From Vibrio gallicus (GTDB taxonomy: Bacteria > Pseudomonadota > Gammaproteobacteria > Enterobacterales > Vibrionaceae), in assembly GCF_024346875.1 (NCBI RefSeq), contig NZ_AP024871.1, positions 744,001-808,000 on the forward strand: a stretch of 64,000 bases of DNA. The letters run 5' to 3'. Every line of letters starts with the position of its first letter. Position 1 is the stretch's first letter. Positions 9,700 to 17,463 of the stretch are shown piece by piece. The notes below the pieces were generated by a model. That model ran no database searches, was not told the origin of the DNA, and saw only the letters and a program-made list of their open reading frames with translations. The translations under genes were made by a program, and so were the position numbers.

Positions 9700-9935
9700 A
9701 GACTTTTTCTAATCTGACAGAAACGGAATAGAGCTATGTGTCTAAATAATATCTGTCCATCAATGTGCCAGTTTGCTCTTGGCTGAGAAGACTTGCCCCA
9801 AAGTTTGCCGAACGGGCATGTTTAACAATTATTAGCCTAGTCTTTGACTTAATTTACCTAATAAACCTATTATAAATCAGACGTCTAAAAAGACAGTATG
9901 TATTCAGAGTTTTGTTTATATAGCAGGGTGTTAAA

Positions 9936-11414
9936 GTGAATCAAAGAATAGAGAACGATACTTTTTCTGGAGGTGAAACGATTCACCTAAATGCCACAGT
10001 CGGTCACAATGGTAGCTTCGCCCCTGAAGGAGAAGCCCGATCAAATACTGATTACGCACTTGGGTTTTCAAGTGCCGCACTGGAACTAATTAGATCCGCG
10101 AAAGAATCCTCTGAGTTAAGAACTCACCTTGATTATTTGGTATATCCTATTTGTTTCAACATGAGGCATGCCGTTGAACTAAGGCTAAAAAAGTGGTGGA
10201 AAGATTTAAGTATTTTAGCGACCCAAAGGGACGTAAAACTTAAGCAGTATAGGGATGCAAAAGTAGCAAAAGATCGCTCTTTAAAGGGGACACTTATGCC
10301 CTTTCCTACAATAGATGAAGCCTCCACTCATAACCTATCTAAATTATGGAGTCTGATTAGTGAATATGCTCCTATAATCGATTCACGCTTCAACAAGCTT
10401 GTCCCCCTTCTTGACCCTTACATTAAAGATATTGCAGATATCGACCCTACAGGCCAGACATTTAGATATCCTGCCAGCAACGATAGTCAGGTTCACTTAT
10501 CTGAAACACCACTTATAAACATCGGAATACTTGAACTCAGGTTTACAATGTTATTCAAGATGTTTGATTTTCAAGATGTTATTACTAATGAGATGAAATA
10601 TGAATACAGTTGGGTTACCACACCAAATCAACTTTCATTTTATGACCTACAGTCAATTTCTTTGAACCTGGCTAAATATGAAACTAAAGAGGGAGAACCC
10701 ATAGCGAAGCAAGCCAAACAACTTGTCAGAAATGAATTTAAATTATCTAGTGGTCTATATAGCAGAACAATTTCTGCAATCGAACGTAATCATTATTTGA
10801 ACCACAGCCTGAAAATTATTAACAAACCAAAGCACCTCAATTTAGAAGCTATCGGAACAATATTCGATGTGTATTTTGATTATAAGTCAGTGGAAGAGTA
10901 TCGGTCAGTGTACGAACGCACGGAGACTAAAATCCGAATATATAATCCCGATTTTGATAAAATGACGCAGGAGTTATTAAAGAAAAGTGAGTTAAGAGAA
11001 AAGTTACTTTCAAGTTTAACGAGAGAGCAAATTGCTGAGGTTACGGCTCTACTTCAGTGTTACTCAGAATTAAAGTATATGGAAATTTATGATCGGGTTG
11101 TAGAGGAACATATAGTTGATGTTAATCGGATGAGTGAAACAGAGCTTAAAGGCTACTTATCTGAAAACTTCTTTGGTTCAATGATGCTGGAAAAACTTTC
11201 ATTAATGCTTCTACAACAAAACTGTATAAACGTAGTGCAGCCGCCAATTGATAAGTATGGACTGGACACCATCAGTTGGTACAAAAACTTTAAAGAACGA
11301 GCATTTAATAGGTGCTACGATGGTTTTTTTTATTTTGAACACACAATTGAACAATACCAAGCTGAGGTGGTTAATGTACTGTCTCGAGTTGAAGCAGAAA
11401 GGTTGAGCATGTAA
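9936..11414 (+). CDS. Orphan protein of unknown function (possible HEPN-like N-terminal helix bundle)
   Basis: 492 residues. The start is GTG at 9936 with CAGGG seven bases upstream. I do not recognise a family with certainty. Around residues 66-90 a helix reads LDYLVYPICFNMRHAVELRLKKWW (R77-H78, E81), followed near 131 by THNLSKLW. That His-rich helix plus HNL pattern recurs in uncharacterised HEPN-like bacterial proteins, but the canonical RNase motif RxxxxH is not clear. The middle and C-terminal parts are helical and charged, with no signal peptide or membrane segment. It lies in AT-rich DNA after an IS66 insertion and near an Avs-like gene, so a role in defence or stress is a contextual guess only. 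Confidence 0.55.
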   Translation: MNQRIENDTFSGGETIHLNATVGHNGSFAPEGEARSNTDYALGFSSAALELIRSAKESSELRTHLDYLVYPICFNMRHAVELRLKKWWKDLSILATQRDVKLKQYRDAKVAKDRSLKGTLMPFPTIDEASTHNLSKLWSLISEYAPIIDSRFNKLVPLLDPYIKDIADIDPTGQTFRYPASNDSQVHLSETPLINIGILELRFTMLFKMFDFQDVITNEMKYEYSWVTTPNQLSFYDLQSISLNLAKYETKEGEPIAKQAKQLVRNEFKLSSGLYSRTISAIERNHYLNHSLKIINKPKHLNLEAIGTIFDVYFDYKSVEEYRSVYERTETKIRIYNPDFDKMTQELLKKSELREKLLSSLTREQIAEVTALLQCYSELKYMEIYDRVVEEHIVDVNRMSETELKGYLSENFFGSMMLEKLSLMLLQQNCINVVQPPIDKYGLDTISWYKNFKERAFNRCYDGFFYFEHTIEQYQAEVVNVLSRVEAERLSM

Positions 11415-11521
11415 GTAAGGGGGTCTCTTGAGGAAGTGTTATCCGTACAAAAACTAATCCTTGTTGCTCTAATTTACAAAAGTCGGTGACACACTTTTGT
11501 CCAAAAGCGTGTTAACTAATC

Positions 11522-11539
11522 TATGGGTGTCCTGTATTT
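11522..11539 (+). repeat. Dispersed repeat TATGGGTGTCC, copy 1
   Basis: tatgggtgtcctgtattt; two related copies occur at 14021-14040 (inverted) and 14171-14189. See those entries. It is probably a remnant end or REP-like unit. Confidence 0.45.
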
Positions 11540-11760
11540 GCGCATGCTGAATCTAATTGAAATCCTTTCAACCAAGTATTTGAATAATATCGTCGAACAA
11601 AGCCACCTTAGGGTGAAAGGGAAAATGGACAGCTCGATAATTCTGAAGGCTTATCTTCTTGGAAGCAATTTTATGCACTAGCAGCCTAATTGTATCTGAA
11701 AACCAGTGCACTTGTAATTCATCATAATTTTGCGACACAATCAATTTGTGCGATGATACC

Positions 11761-11799
11761 TGCTCACAATTGGCTTCAAGCCGAAGCCAATTGTGAGCA
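11761..11799 (+). promoter_or_regulatory. Long perfect inverted repeat upstream of the prolyl oligopeptidase gene
   Basis: Sixteen-base arms, TGCTCACAATTGGCTT and its exact reverse complement, flank a 7-base loop. The structure ends about 29 bases before the GTG start. No T-run follows, so it is not an ordinary rho-independent terminator for the leftward sequence. It could be an mRNA leader hairpin or an operator for a dimeric regulator; TTGTGAGC at the right arm resembles a CRP half-site. Confidence 0.5.
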
Positions 11800-11827
11800 G
11801 ATGCAAAATTTAAGCAAGGAGTAGAAA

Positions 11828-13891
11828 GTGCATAAATACCCAGAAACAAAACAATCGGATGTTGTAGATACCTACTTTTCAACGAAAGTGTCCGATCCGT
11901 ATCGCTGGTTGGAAGACGATCGCAGCGAAGAAACCGCGGACTGGGTAACTCGCCAGAACGACGTAACCTTTGCACATCTCAATCAAATAGCTTTTCGTGA
12001 TGCTATTCGAAAGAAACTCGAAACCGCCAATAATTTCGAAAAAGTCTCCCTGCCTTTTAAGCATGGCGATTACACGTATTTCTACAAAAATGATGGTATT
12101 CAGAACCAAGCGGTTCTTTATCGTCAGAAAGAAAACGACCAAAAAGAACTAGGCGAAGCGCAAATTTTCCTTGACCCGAATACGTTCAGCGAAGAAGGCA
12201 CGACCTCGCTAGACAGTGTGTCTTTCTCTAAATCAGATACGGTTATTGCTTATTCTGTATCGGAAGGAGGCAGCGACTGGCGCACCATCTATGTGATTGA
12301 TGCTGAAACCGGTGAAGAGCTTGAATCCCCAATTCAAAACGCCAAATTTACCGGGATTTCATGGTTTGGCGACGAAGGCTTCTATTATGCCAGTTACGAC
12401 AAGCCTGAAGGCAGCGAGCTATCGGCTCGTACCGAACAACACAAGTTGTACTTCCACCGATTGAACACACCGCAAAGCGAAGATGTGTTGGTGTTTGGTG
12501 GTTCAGATTCAGAAAAATACCGATATGTATCGGGTTATACAACGGAAGATAATGCTTTCCTTGTCGTATCTGGTGCTCAGTCTACATCGGGTAACGCTCT
12601 TTATGTGCGTGATTTACGCCAACAAGACGCGCCGTTAACGCTTGTGACGGATAAAAGCCAAGCCGACAGCTACGTTGTTGAGCATAGCGACGGTGATTTG
12701 CTGATTTACACCAACTTAGATGCGCCATTAGGTCGTGTAGTAAAAGTGAATGCACAGCAGCCGTCGGATGATAATTGGGTCGATCTGATTTCAGAGCAGG
12801 AACAGCAGTTAAACATTGAAACAGGCGCAGGCTATTTGTTTGCCTCTTACCTAGTGGATGTGAACACCAAAGTGGTTCAGTACCGCTATAACGGTGAAAA
12901 AGTGCGTGATATCGAGCTTCCGGGGTTAGGTTGTGTATCTGGTTTTGGCGGGCGTTTCGGTTCAAAAGAACTTTATTACAGCTTCACAAACCGTATTGTG
13001 GCGTCTTCAGGGTATCGTTTCGACCCAGAGACGGGTGTAACTGAATTGCATCACCAATCTCAATGTCAGATCAACAGCGATCTATTGGAATCTAAGCAGG
13101 TCTTTTATACTTCTAAAGATGGCACGCGCGTTCCTGTAACGATCTGCTACCGTAAGGGCTTGGAGCTGAATGGAAATAACCCAACTATGCTGTATGGCTA
13201 CGGTGGTTTTAACGTTAGCCTAGAACCAAGATTCAGCCCACTTGTTGCTACGTGGATTGAAATGGGGGGTGTTTATGCTGTTGCGAACCTACGTGGTGGT
13301 GGTGAATACGGTAAAACGTGGCACATTGCCGGAACCAAACTGCAAAAGCAAAATGTGTTCGATGACTTTATTTCAGCGGCAGAGTTTCTGATTGATGAAG
13401 GGTACACGTCACCAGAAAAGCTTGCGATTCATGGTGGCTCAAACGGTGGATTGTTGGTTGGCGCGTGCATGACACAACGCCCAGAGCTGTTTAAAGTGGC
13501 GATCCCTGCGGTTGGCGTATTGGATATGTTGCGTTACCACACTTTTACCTCTGGTGAAGGTTGGGCATACGATTACGGCACATCTGAACAAAATGAAGAA
13601 ATGTTCAGCTACTTAAAACAATACTCTCCTGTTCACAATGTAACTGAAGGGACACACTACCCAGCAACACTAGTGACTACCGCAGACCATGATGACCGTG
13701 TTGTACCAGCACACTCCTTTAAGTTTATTGCCGAGCTTCAAGCAAAGCATGACGGCGAGACCCCTGTGCTAATTCGAGTGGATACCAATGCAGGTCATGG
13801 TGCTGGCATGCCTATGAGTAAGGTGCTGGATTTGTATGCTGATATGTATGCGTTTAGTTTCCATCATATGGCATTTGAGCCGAATATCTAA
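11828..13891 (+). CDS. Prolyl oligopeptidase, S9A family serine peptidase
   Basis: 687 residues, the usual length for prolyl endopeptidase (EC 3.4.21.26), which cuts short peptides after proline in the cytoplasm. No signal peptide is seen. Start is GTG at 11828 with AAGGAG upstream. The N-terminal PYRWLEDD segment opens the family's alpha/beta part, a seven-bladed propeller occupies roughly 70-400, and the hydrolase domain follows. The catalytic triad is visible: S538 in GGSNGG, D622 in HDDRVVP and H657 in NAGHGAG. It is monocistronic, with a hairpin upstream and a terminator at 13922-13943. Confidence 0.93.
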   Translation: MHKYPETKQSDVVDTYFSTKVSDPYRWLEDDRSEETADWVTRQNDVTFAHLNQIAFRDAIRKKLETANNFEKVSLPFKHGDYTYFYKNDGIQNQAVLYRQKENDQKELGEAQIFLDPNTFSEEGTTSLDSVSFSKSDTVIAYSVSEGGSDWRTIYVIDAETGEELESPIQNAKFTGISWFGDEGFYYASYDKPEGSELSARTEQHKLYFHRLNTPQSEDVLVFGGSDSEKYRYVSGYTTEDNAFLVVSGAQSTSGNALYVRDLRQQDAPLTLVTDKSQADSYVVEHSDGDLLIYTNLDAPLGRVVKVNAQQPSDDNWVDLISEQEQQLNIETGAGYLFASYLVDVNTKVVQYRYNGEKVRDIELPGLGCVSGFGGRFGSKELYYSFTNRIVASSGYRFDPETGVTELHHQSQCQINSDLLESKQVFYTSKDGTRVPVTICYRKGLELNGNNPTMLYGYGGFNVSLEPRFSPLVATWIEMGGVYAVANLRGGGEYGKTWHIAGTKLQKQNVFDDFISAAEFLIDEGYTSPEKLAIHGGSNGGLLVGACMTQRPELFKVAIPAVGVLDMLRYHTFTSGEGWAYDYGTSEQNEEMFSYLKQYSPVHNVTEGTHYPATLVTTADHDDRVVPAHSFKFIAELQAKHDGETPVLIRVDTNAGHGAGMPMSKVLDLYADMYAFSFHHMAFEPNI

Positions 13892-13921
13892 CCATCCCGT
13901 TACTGTCTTAAGTTTGAACTC

Positions 13922-13945
13922 TAAAGCCTCCTAGTGAGGCTTTTG
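13922..13945 (+). terminator. Rho-independent terminator of the prolyl oligopeptidase gene
   Basis: AAAGCCTC CTA GTGAGGCTTTT: a GC-rich stem with a T-run, about 30 bases after the stop. Confidence 0.8.
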
Positions 13946-14020
13946 TCATATTGGAGACGGCGTGTAACACGCTCACTATTTTGCGACTTTGTTTTTAGAC
14001 TGAATTTAATGAAATACTGA

Positions 14021-14040
14021 AATACTGGACACCCATATCT
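14021..14040 (-). repeat. Dispersed repeat TATGGGTGTCC, copy 2 (inverted)
   Basis: Its reverse complement reads agatatgggtgtccagtatt, pairing with the copy at 14171-14189 as inverted repeats bounding about 170 bp. No transposase lies between them, so a small non-autonomous element or REP-like pair is possible. Confidence 0.45.
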
Positions 14041-14170
14041 TAAGTAACACAAATAGGGTCTTGTATTTTGCTCCCATTAACTGTGCACAATTCAATACCT
14101 GACCTTAATATTATCCTTTGGTTTCTATTGATATGGCTAAAAACAGTAGTAAAAAACGTACTAACAAAGT

Positions 14171-14189
14171 TATGGGTGTCCAATACTTC
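14171..14189 (+). repeat. Dispersed repeat TATGGGTGTCC, copy 3
   Basis: tatgggtgtccaatacttc lies directly against the broken end of the DeoR-type pseudogene (14191). The element may therefore have been involved in truncating that gene. Confidence 0.45.
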
Positions 14190-14190
14190 T

Positions 14191-14481
14191 TCATTGAGTC
14201 ACATTTATGTGGCGAGAAGATTTTAAGTCGGCCTGCATTTCGGCGACGACGAAATTTATGTCGCACAAAAACGTACATGCCGAAATGTGGTTGTTCTCAG
14301 TGGGCAGACGCACACCACCATGTACTTGGTGAACAAGTCGTTTGTCACTCAGGTAGTTCATATCCTAGTGAATGGTTTGTACCGAAACATCAAAACGCTC
14401 AGAGAGTAGGGTGCTAGATAGCACCCCATGGGTTTCACCTAAAAAAGACAAGATCGTTTTCTGGCTAGCGGATAAGGGCAC
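14191..14481 (-). pseudogene. Decayed DeoR/GlpR-family transcriptional regulator after ugpC
   Basis: Reading the minus strand from GTG at 14481 (AAGGA six bases upstream; 9 bases after the ugpC stop) gives MPLSASQKTILSFLGETHG, then SSTLLSERFDVSVQTIH, a TAG stop at 14365-14367, and DMNYLSDKRLVHQVHGGVR. This is the N-terminal winged helix of DeoR/GlpR repressors; the consensus there is VSxQTIRRDLxxLxxxGLVxRVHGG. The in-frame stop replaces a conserved basic residue. The ligand-binding domain is absent: after about 40 poorly conserved codons the frame ends beside a repeat. It was probably the fifth gene of the ugp operon and a local sugar-phosphate-responsive regulator, now dead. Confidence 0.8.
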
Positions 14482-14490
14482 AACAATTCC

Positions 14491-15591
14491 TTATGATGCG
14501 ATAGCTTGGTCAAGAACTTGCGTGGCCCCTTGCTGGGCATTGATACGTTTACCTTGCGCATCAAATAGATGAAGCTGATCGGCGTTGACGTAAAACGGTG
14601 TGGTTCGAGAGGTATTTATCTCAAGCTCTGGGGTTACAGCAATAAACTGCTCGCCAAAAACGTGACCATGTACCAACTGGTTAGGCCCTAGTGGTTCTAT
14701 CACACCGATATCCATGTTTAGTATAAGTTGCGCCTCTGATTCTTGCTCTAGTTGGGCATTCTCGGGGCGGATACCTACGGTGATGTTTTGAGCGCAGATA
14801 TGCGCATAGTCGCTAAGATACACCGACAACCCTCCAAGGGTTAGAGTGCCGCGATCTAGGGTCGCCGGGATGAAGTTCATCGCCGGGCTGCCGATAAAGC
14901 TGGCCACAAATCGACTTTCTGGCTGGTGGTAGACCTCAGACGGAGTGCCGATTTGTTCAATTTTACCACCATTGAGTACGACGATTCGGTCAGCCAAGGT
15001 CATGGCTTCAACCTGATCGTGAGTGACGTACACACTGGTTACACCAAGCTCGCGCTGAAGCTTTTTGATCTCAAGGCGCATATGGGCGCGTAGCGCTGCA
15101 TCAAGGTTTGATAGAGGCTCATCGAATAGGAACAACTGAGGAGAGCGAACAATAGCGCGGCCCATCGCCACACGTTGGCGCTGACCACCAGAGAGCTTGG
15201 CTGGCTTACGTTCAAGATATTCATCAATCTTCAACGTCTTAGAAACCTCTTCAATCTTACTCTTGATGGTCTCTTTATCTACGCCACGGTTTTTTAGGCC
15301 ATAGGCAAGGTTATCGTATACCGTCATATGAGGGTAGAGGGCGTAATTTTGAAAGACCATAGCGATATCACGTAGCGCTGGCTTTTCGGTATCTACGCGG
15401 CGGCCGCCTAGGTGGATCTCGCCACTGTTGATGCTTTCTAACCCAGCGATAGAGCGGAGGATGGACGATTTCCCACATCCTGATGGCCCAACCAATACCA
15501 AAAACTCACCTTTATGGATATTGAGGTCGACCCCTTTGACTGCTTGGTGGCCATTTTCATAGGTTTTGACAAGTTTGTTTAGTGTCAGCAT
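14491..15591 (-). CDS. ugpC: sn-glycerol-3-phosphate ABC transporter ATP-binding protein UgpC
   Basis: 366 residues from ATG at 15591, which has GGAG six bases upstream. An in-frame ATG at 15663 would add 24 non-homologous residues and overlap ugpE. The MalK-type ATPase shows Walker A GPSGCGKS, Q-loop FQNYALYPHM, signature LSGGQRQRVAMGRA, Walker B LFLFDEPLSN and the switch His in YVTHDQVEAMT. The C-terminal regulatory domain contains FVASFIGSPAMNF, GIRPENA and ends with DQLHLFD, as in E. coli UgpC. It powers uptake of glycerol-3-phosphate and its diesters through UgpA/UgpE. It is last intact gene of the operon, followed by the DeoR remnant. Confidence 0.9.
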   Translation of the reverse strand: MLTLNKLVKTYENGHQAVKGVDLNIHKGEFLVLVGPSGCGKSSILRSIAGLESINSGEIHLGGRRVDTEKPALRDIAMVFQNYALYPHMTVYDNLAYGLKNRGVDKETIKSKIEEVSKTLKIDEYLERKPAKLSGGQRQRVAMGRAIVRSPQLFLFDEPLSNLDAALRAHMRLEIKKLQRELGVTSVYVTHDQVEAMTLADRIVVLNGGKIEQIGTPSEVYHQPESRFVASFIGSPAMNFIPATLDRGTLTLGGLSVYLSDYAHICAQNITVGIRPENAQLEQESEAQLILNMDIGVIEPLGPNQLVHGHVFGEQFIAVTPELEINTSRTTPFYVNADQLHLFDAQGKRINAQQGATQVLDQAIAS

Positions 15592-15652
15592 GTTTGGCTC
15601 CATGGCTTGATTATGTAGATTCATTACGTTTGATGATTGATTTTTAGATTGT

Positions 15653-16495
15653 TTATTTTTCACTTTCTACCAGTCCTTTCACAAACCAACGTTGGAAGAT
15701 GATCACCACCAAGATAGGTGGCAGCATAGCTAGAATTACCATGGCAAAGGCGTAGTCGTAGCGTGGCAGGCTCGCCTCGCTGATGTTGTTAAGGATCTGC
15801 TTGATGCCCATCACTATGGTGTTGTAGCTCTCATCTGTGGTCATCATGATTGGCCATAGATACTGGTTCCAACCATCGACAAACATGATGATAAAGATCG
15901 CAGCCATCATGGTTTTTGATAGAGGCAGGACGATATCCACCAAGAAACGAATGGGTCCTGCGTTATCAAGTTGTGCCGCTTCCATCAGTTCATCTGGGAT
16001 GGTCTTAAAGAACTGGCGGAAGAAAAAGGTCGCAGTGGCGGACGCTATCAAAGGGAAGACGAGTCCCGAATAGCTGTTGAGCATGCCCATTTTTGCTACG
16101 ATCTCGTAGGAAGGGATGATCCGAACCTCAAGGGGAAGCAACAAAGTGACGAAGATGAGCCAAAACCACGCCGTCGCATATGGAAGGCGAAAGTAGACCA
16201 AGGCATACGCTGCCACTATGGCGATCAAGATTTTACCAATCGCGAACCCAAGCCCCATGATGAGTGAGTTGGTGACCATGCGCTGCGCCGTAGCCGCATC
16301 TGAAAACCCAAGGCTGGTGTTCCATGCTTCTTGATAGATACCGACGAGATTGTCACCCAGTGTAAGCTGCAGGCCTTCCGCCATAATAGTATTAGGATGA
16401 TGGGTCGAGCTTGCAAAGATCAGCCAGATTGGCGCAAGCATGAATAACGCACCCAAGATGAGGATGATGTGATCAGTAATTTTGTTCGTTTTCAT
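15653..16495 (-). CDS. ugpE: sn-glycerol-3-phosphate ABC transporter permease UgpE
   Basis: 280 residues, the usual size for UgpE (281 in E. coli). It is an inner-membrane permease with about six hydrophobic segments, the first being IILILGALFMLAPIWLIFAS. The cytoplasmic EAA loop, which contacts the ATPase, reads ELMEAAQLDNAGPIRFLVDIVLPL around 175-200. It pairs with UgpA to form the channel. Start ATG at 16495 lies 14 bases after the ugpA stop. Confidence 0.92.
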   Translation of the reverse strand: MKTNKITDHIILILGALFMLAPIWLIFASSTHHPNTIMAEGLQLTLGDNLVGIYQEAWNTSLGFSDAATAQRMVTNSLIMGLGFAIGKILIAIVAAYALVYFRLPYATAWFWLIFVTLLLPLEVRIIPSYEIVAKMGMLNSYSGLVFPLIASATATFFFRQFFKTIPDELMEAAQLDNAGPIRFLVDIVLPLSKTMMAAIFIIMFVDGWNQYLWPIMMTTDESYNTIVMGIKQILNNISEASLPRYDYAFAMVILAMLPPILVVIIFQRWFVKGLVESEK

Positions 16496-16509
16496 TGAGA
16501 TAACCAGAA

Positions 16510-17388
16510 TTAGTAGTGGACGCGCTTTTCAATAAAGCGGAACTGAAGATAGGTCAGCGTCAATACCAGCAGCAGTAAAACAACAGACTGCGCTGAGCTG
16601 CCACCAAGGTCGGCACCCACAAAACCATCGCGATATACCTTGTAGACCAGTGAGGTGGTATTGCCGCCTGGGCCACCAGCGGTCATGGTGTCGATGACGC
16701 CAAAGGTATCGAAGAAGGCATAGGTCAGGTTGATGACCAGCAAAAAGAATCCGGTTGGGGCAAGCAGTGGAAAGGTGATGGTCCAAAAGCGCTTACGGTC
16801 AGAGACACAATCGAGCATCGCGGCCTCTCGCACAGCGTACGAGATAGACTGCAACCCAGCGAGGAAGTAGATAAAATTGACCGAAACCTGCTTCCAGACA
16901 GAGACCAATATCAAGGCAAAGGTTGCATCAAACGGGTCGGTCTGCAGGCTAAACTTCCAACCAATCTTAGCGAATAGCTCGGTGAGGGTGCCAAAGTGTG
17001 GGTTAAATAAGAAGGCCCCCATAATACCGGCAACAGCTGGTGCAACAGCGTAAACCCAAGTGAGGGTGATCTTATAAGGCCCCTGACCGTGCAGTACGCT
17101 GTCGGCCTTTACTGCTAATAGTAGAGCGATGCTAAGAGATAAAATAGAGACTACAAAAGCGAAGATCACAGTGAATATGACCGAATCACGGTAGTCGCTC
17201 GATTCCCAAAGGATCTGGTAGTTTTCAAGCCCGACAAAGGTCGAAGACATACCCCATGGGTCTTCAAGCATAAAGGACAGATATACCGCTTGAGCGGCAG
17301 GGTAGACAAAAAAGACTGCGATGATGGCAATTTGAGGCGCTAAAAGCAGATAGGCTAGCGGGCTGTGGCTAAATTGTTGTCGACGGGT
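16510..17388 (-). CDS. ugpA: sn-glycerol-3-phosphate ABC transporter permease UgpA
   Basis: 292 residues from GTG at 17388, which has GGA seven bases upstream. A TTG at 17403 in the same frame lacks a ribosome site and would add five residues. The N-terminal LAYLLLAPQIAIIAVFFVYP matches the first membrane segment of UgpA. FVGLENYQILW begins the periplasmic loop. The EAA loop is AVREAAMLDCVSDRKRFWTITFPLL. The later segment VVNLTYAFFDTFGVIDTMTAGGP and the terminal FRFIEKRVHY also match. It forms the transmembrane pore with UgpE and lies in operon order ugpB-A-E-C. Confidence 0.92.
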   Translation of the reverse strand, partial: TRRQQFSHSPLAYLLLAPQIAIIAVFFVYPAAQAVYLSFMLEDPWGMSSTFVGLENYQILWESSDYRDSVIFTVIFAFVVSILSLSIALLLAVKADSVLHGQGPYKITLTWVYAVAPAVAGIMGAFLFNPHFGTLTELFAKIGWKFSLQTDPFDATFALILVSVWKQVSVNFIYFLAGLQSISYAVREAAMLDCVSDRKRFWTITFPLLAPTGFFLLVINLTYAFFDTFGVIDTMTAGGPGGNTTSLVYKVYRDGFVGADLGGSSAQSVVLLLLVLTLTYLQFRFIEKRVHY

Positions 17389-17425
17389 CACGAATATTTC
17401 CAAACATGAAGAGCAGAGATAAAAT

Positions 17426-17450
17426 CACCCCCACAAAAAGTGGGGGTGTC
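17426..17450 (-). promoter_or_regulatory. Intercistronic hairpin between ugpB and ugpA
   Basis: On the minus strand CACCCCCAC and GTGGGGGTG form a 9-bp stem with a T-rich loop, followed by ATTTTAT. By analogy with malE-malF, such a hairpin behind the gene for an abundant binding protein can stabilise or attenuate the transcript so that UgpB is made in excess over the membrane components. Confidence 0.6.
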
Positions 17451-17463
17451 GGTATAGAGCTGG

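Noticed and set aside
14118..14417. 99-codon plus-strand frame with Cys/His residues
   Set aside because: It is antisense to the DeoR-type remnant, which gives a recognisable protein family on the minus strand; the plus frame matches nothing known.
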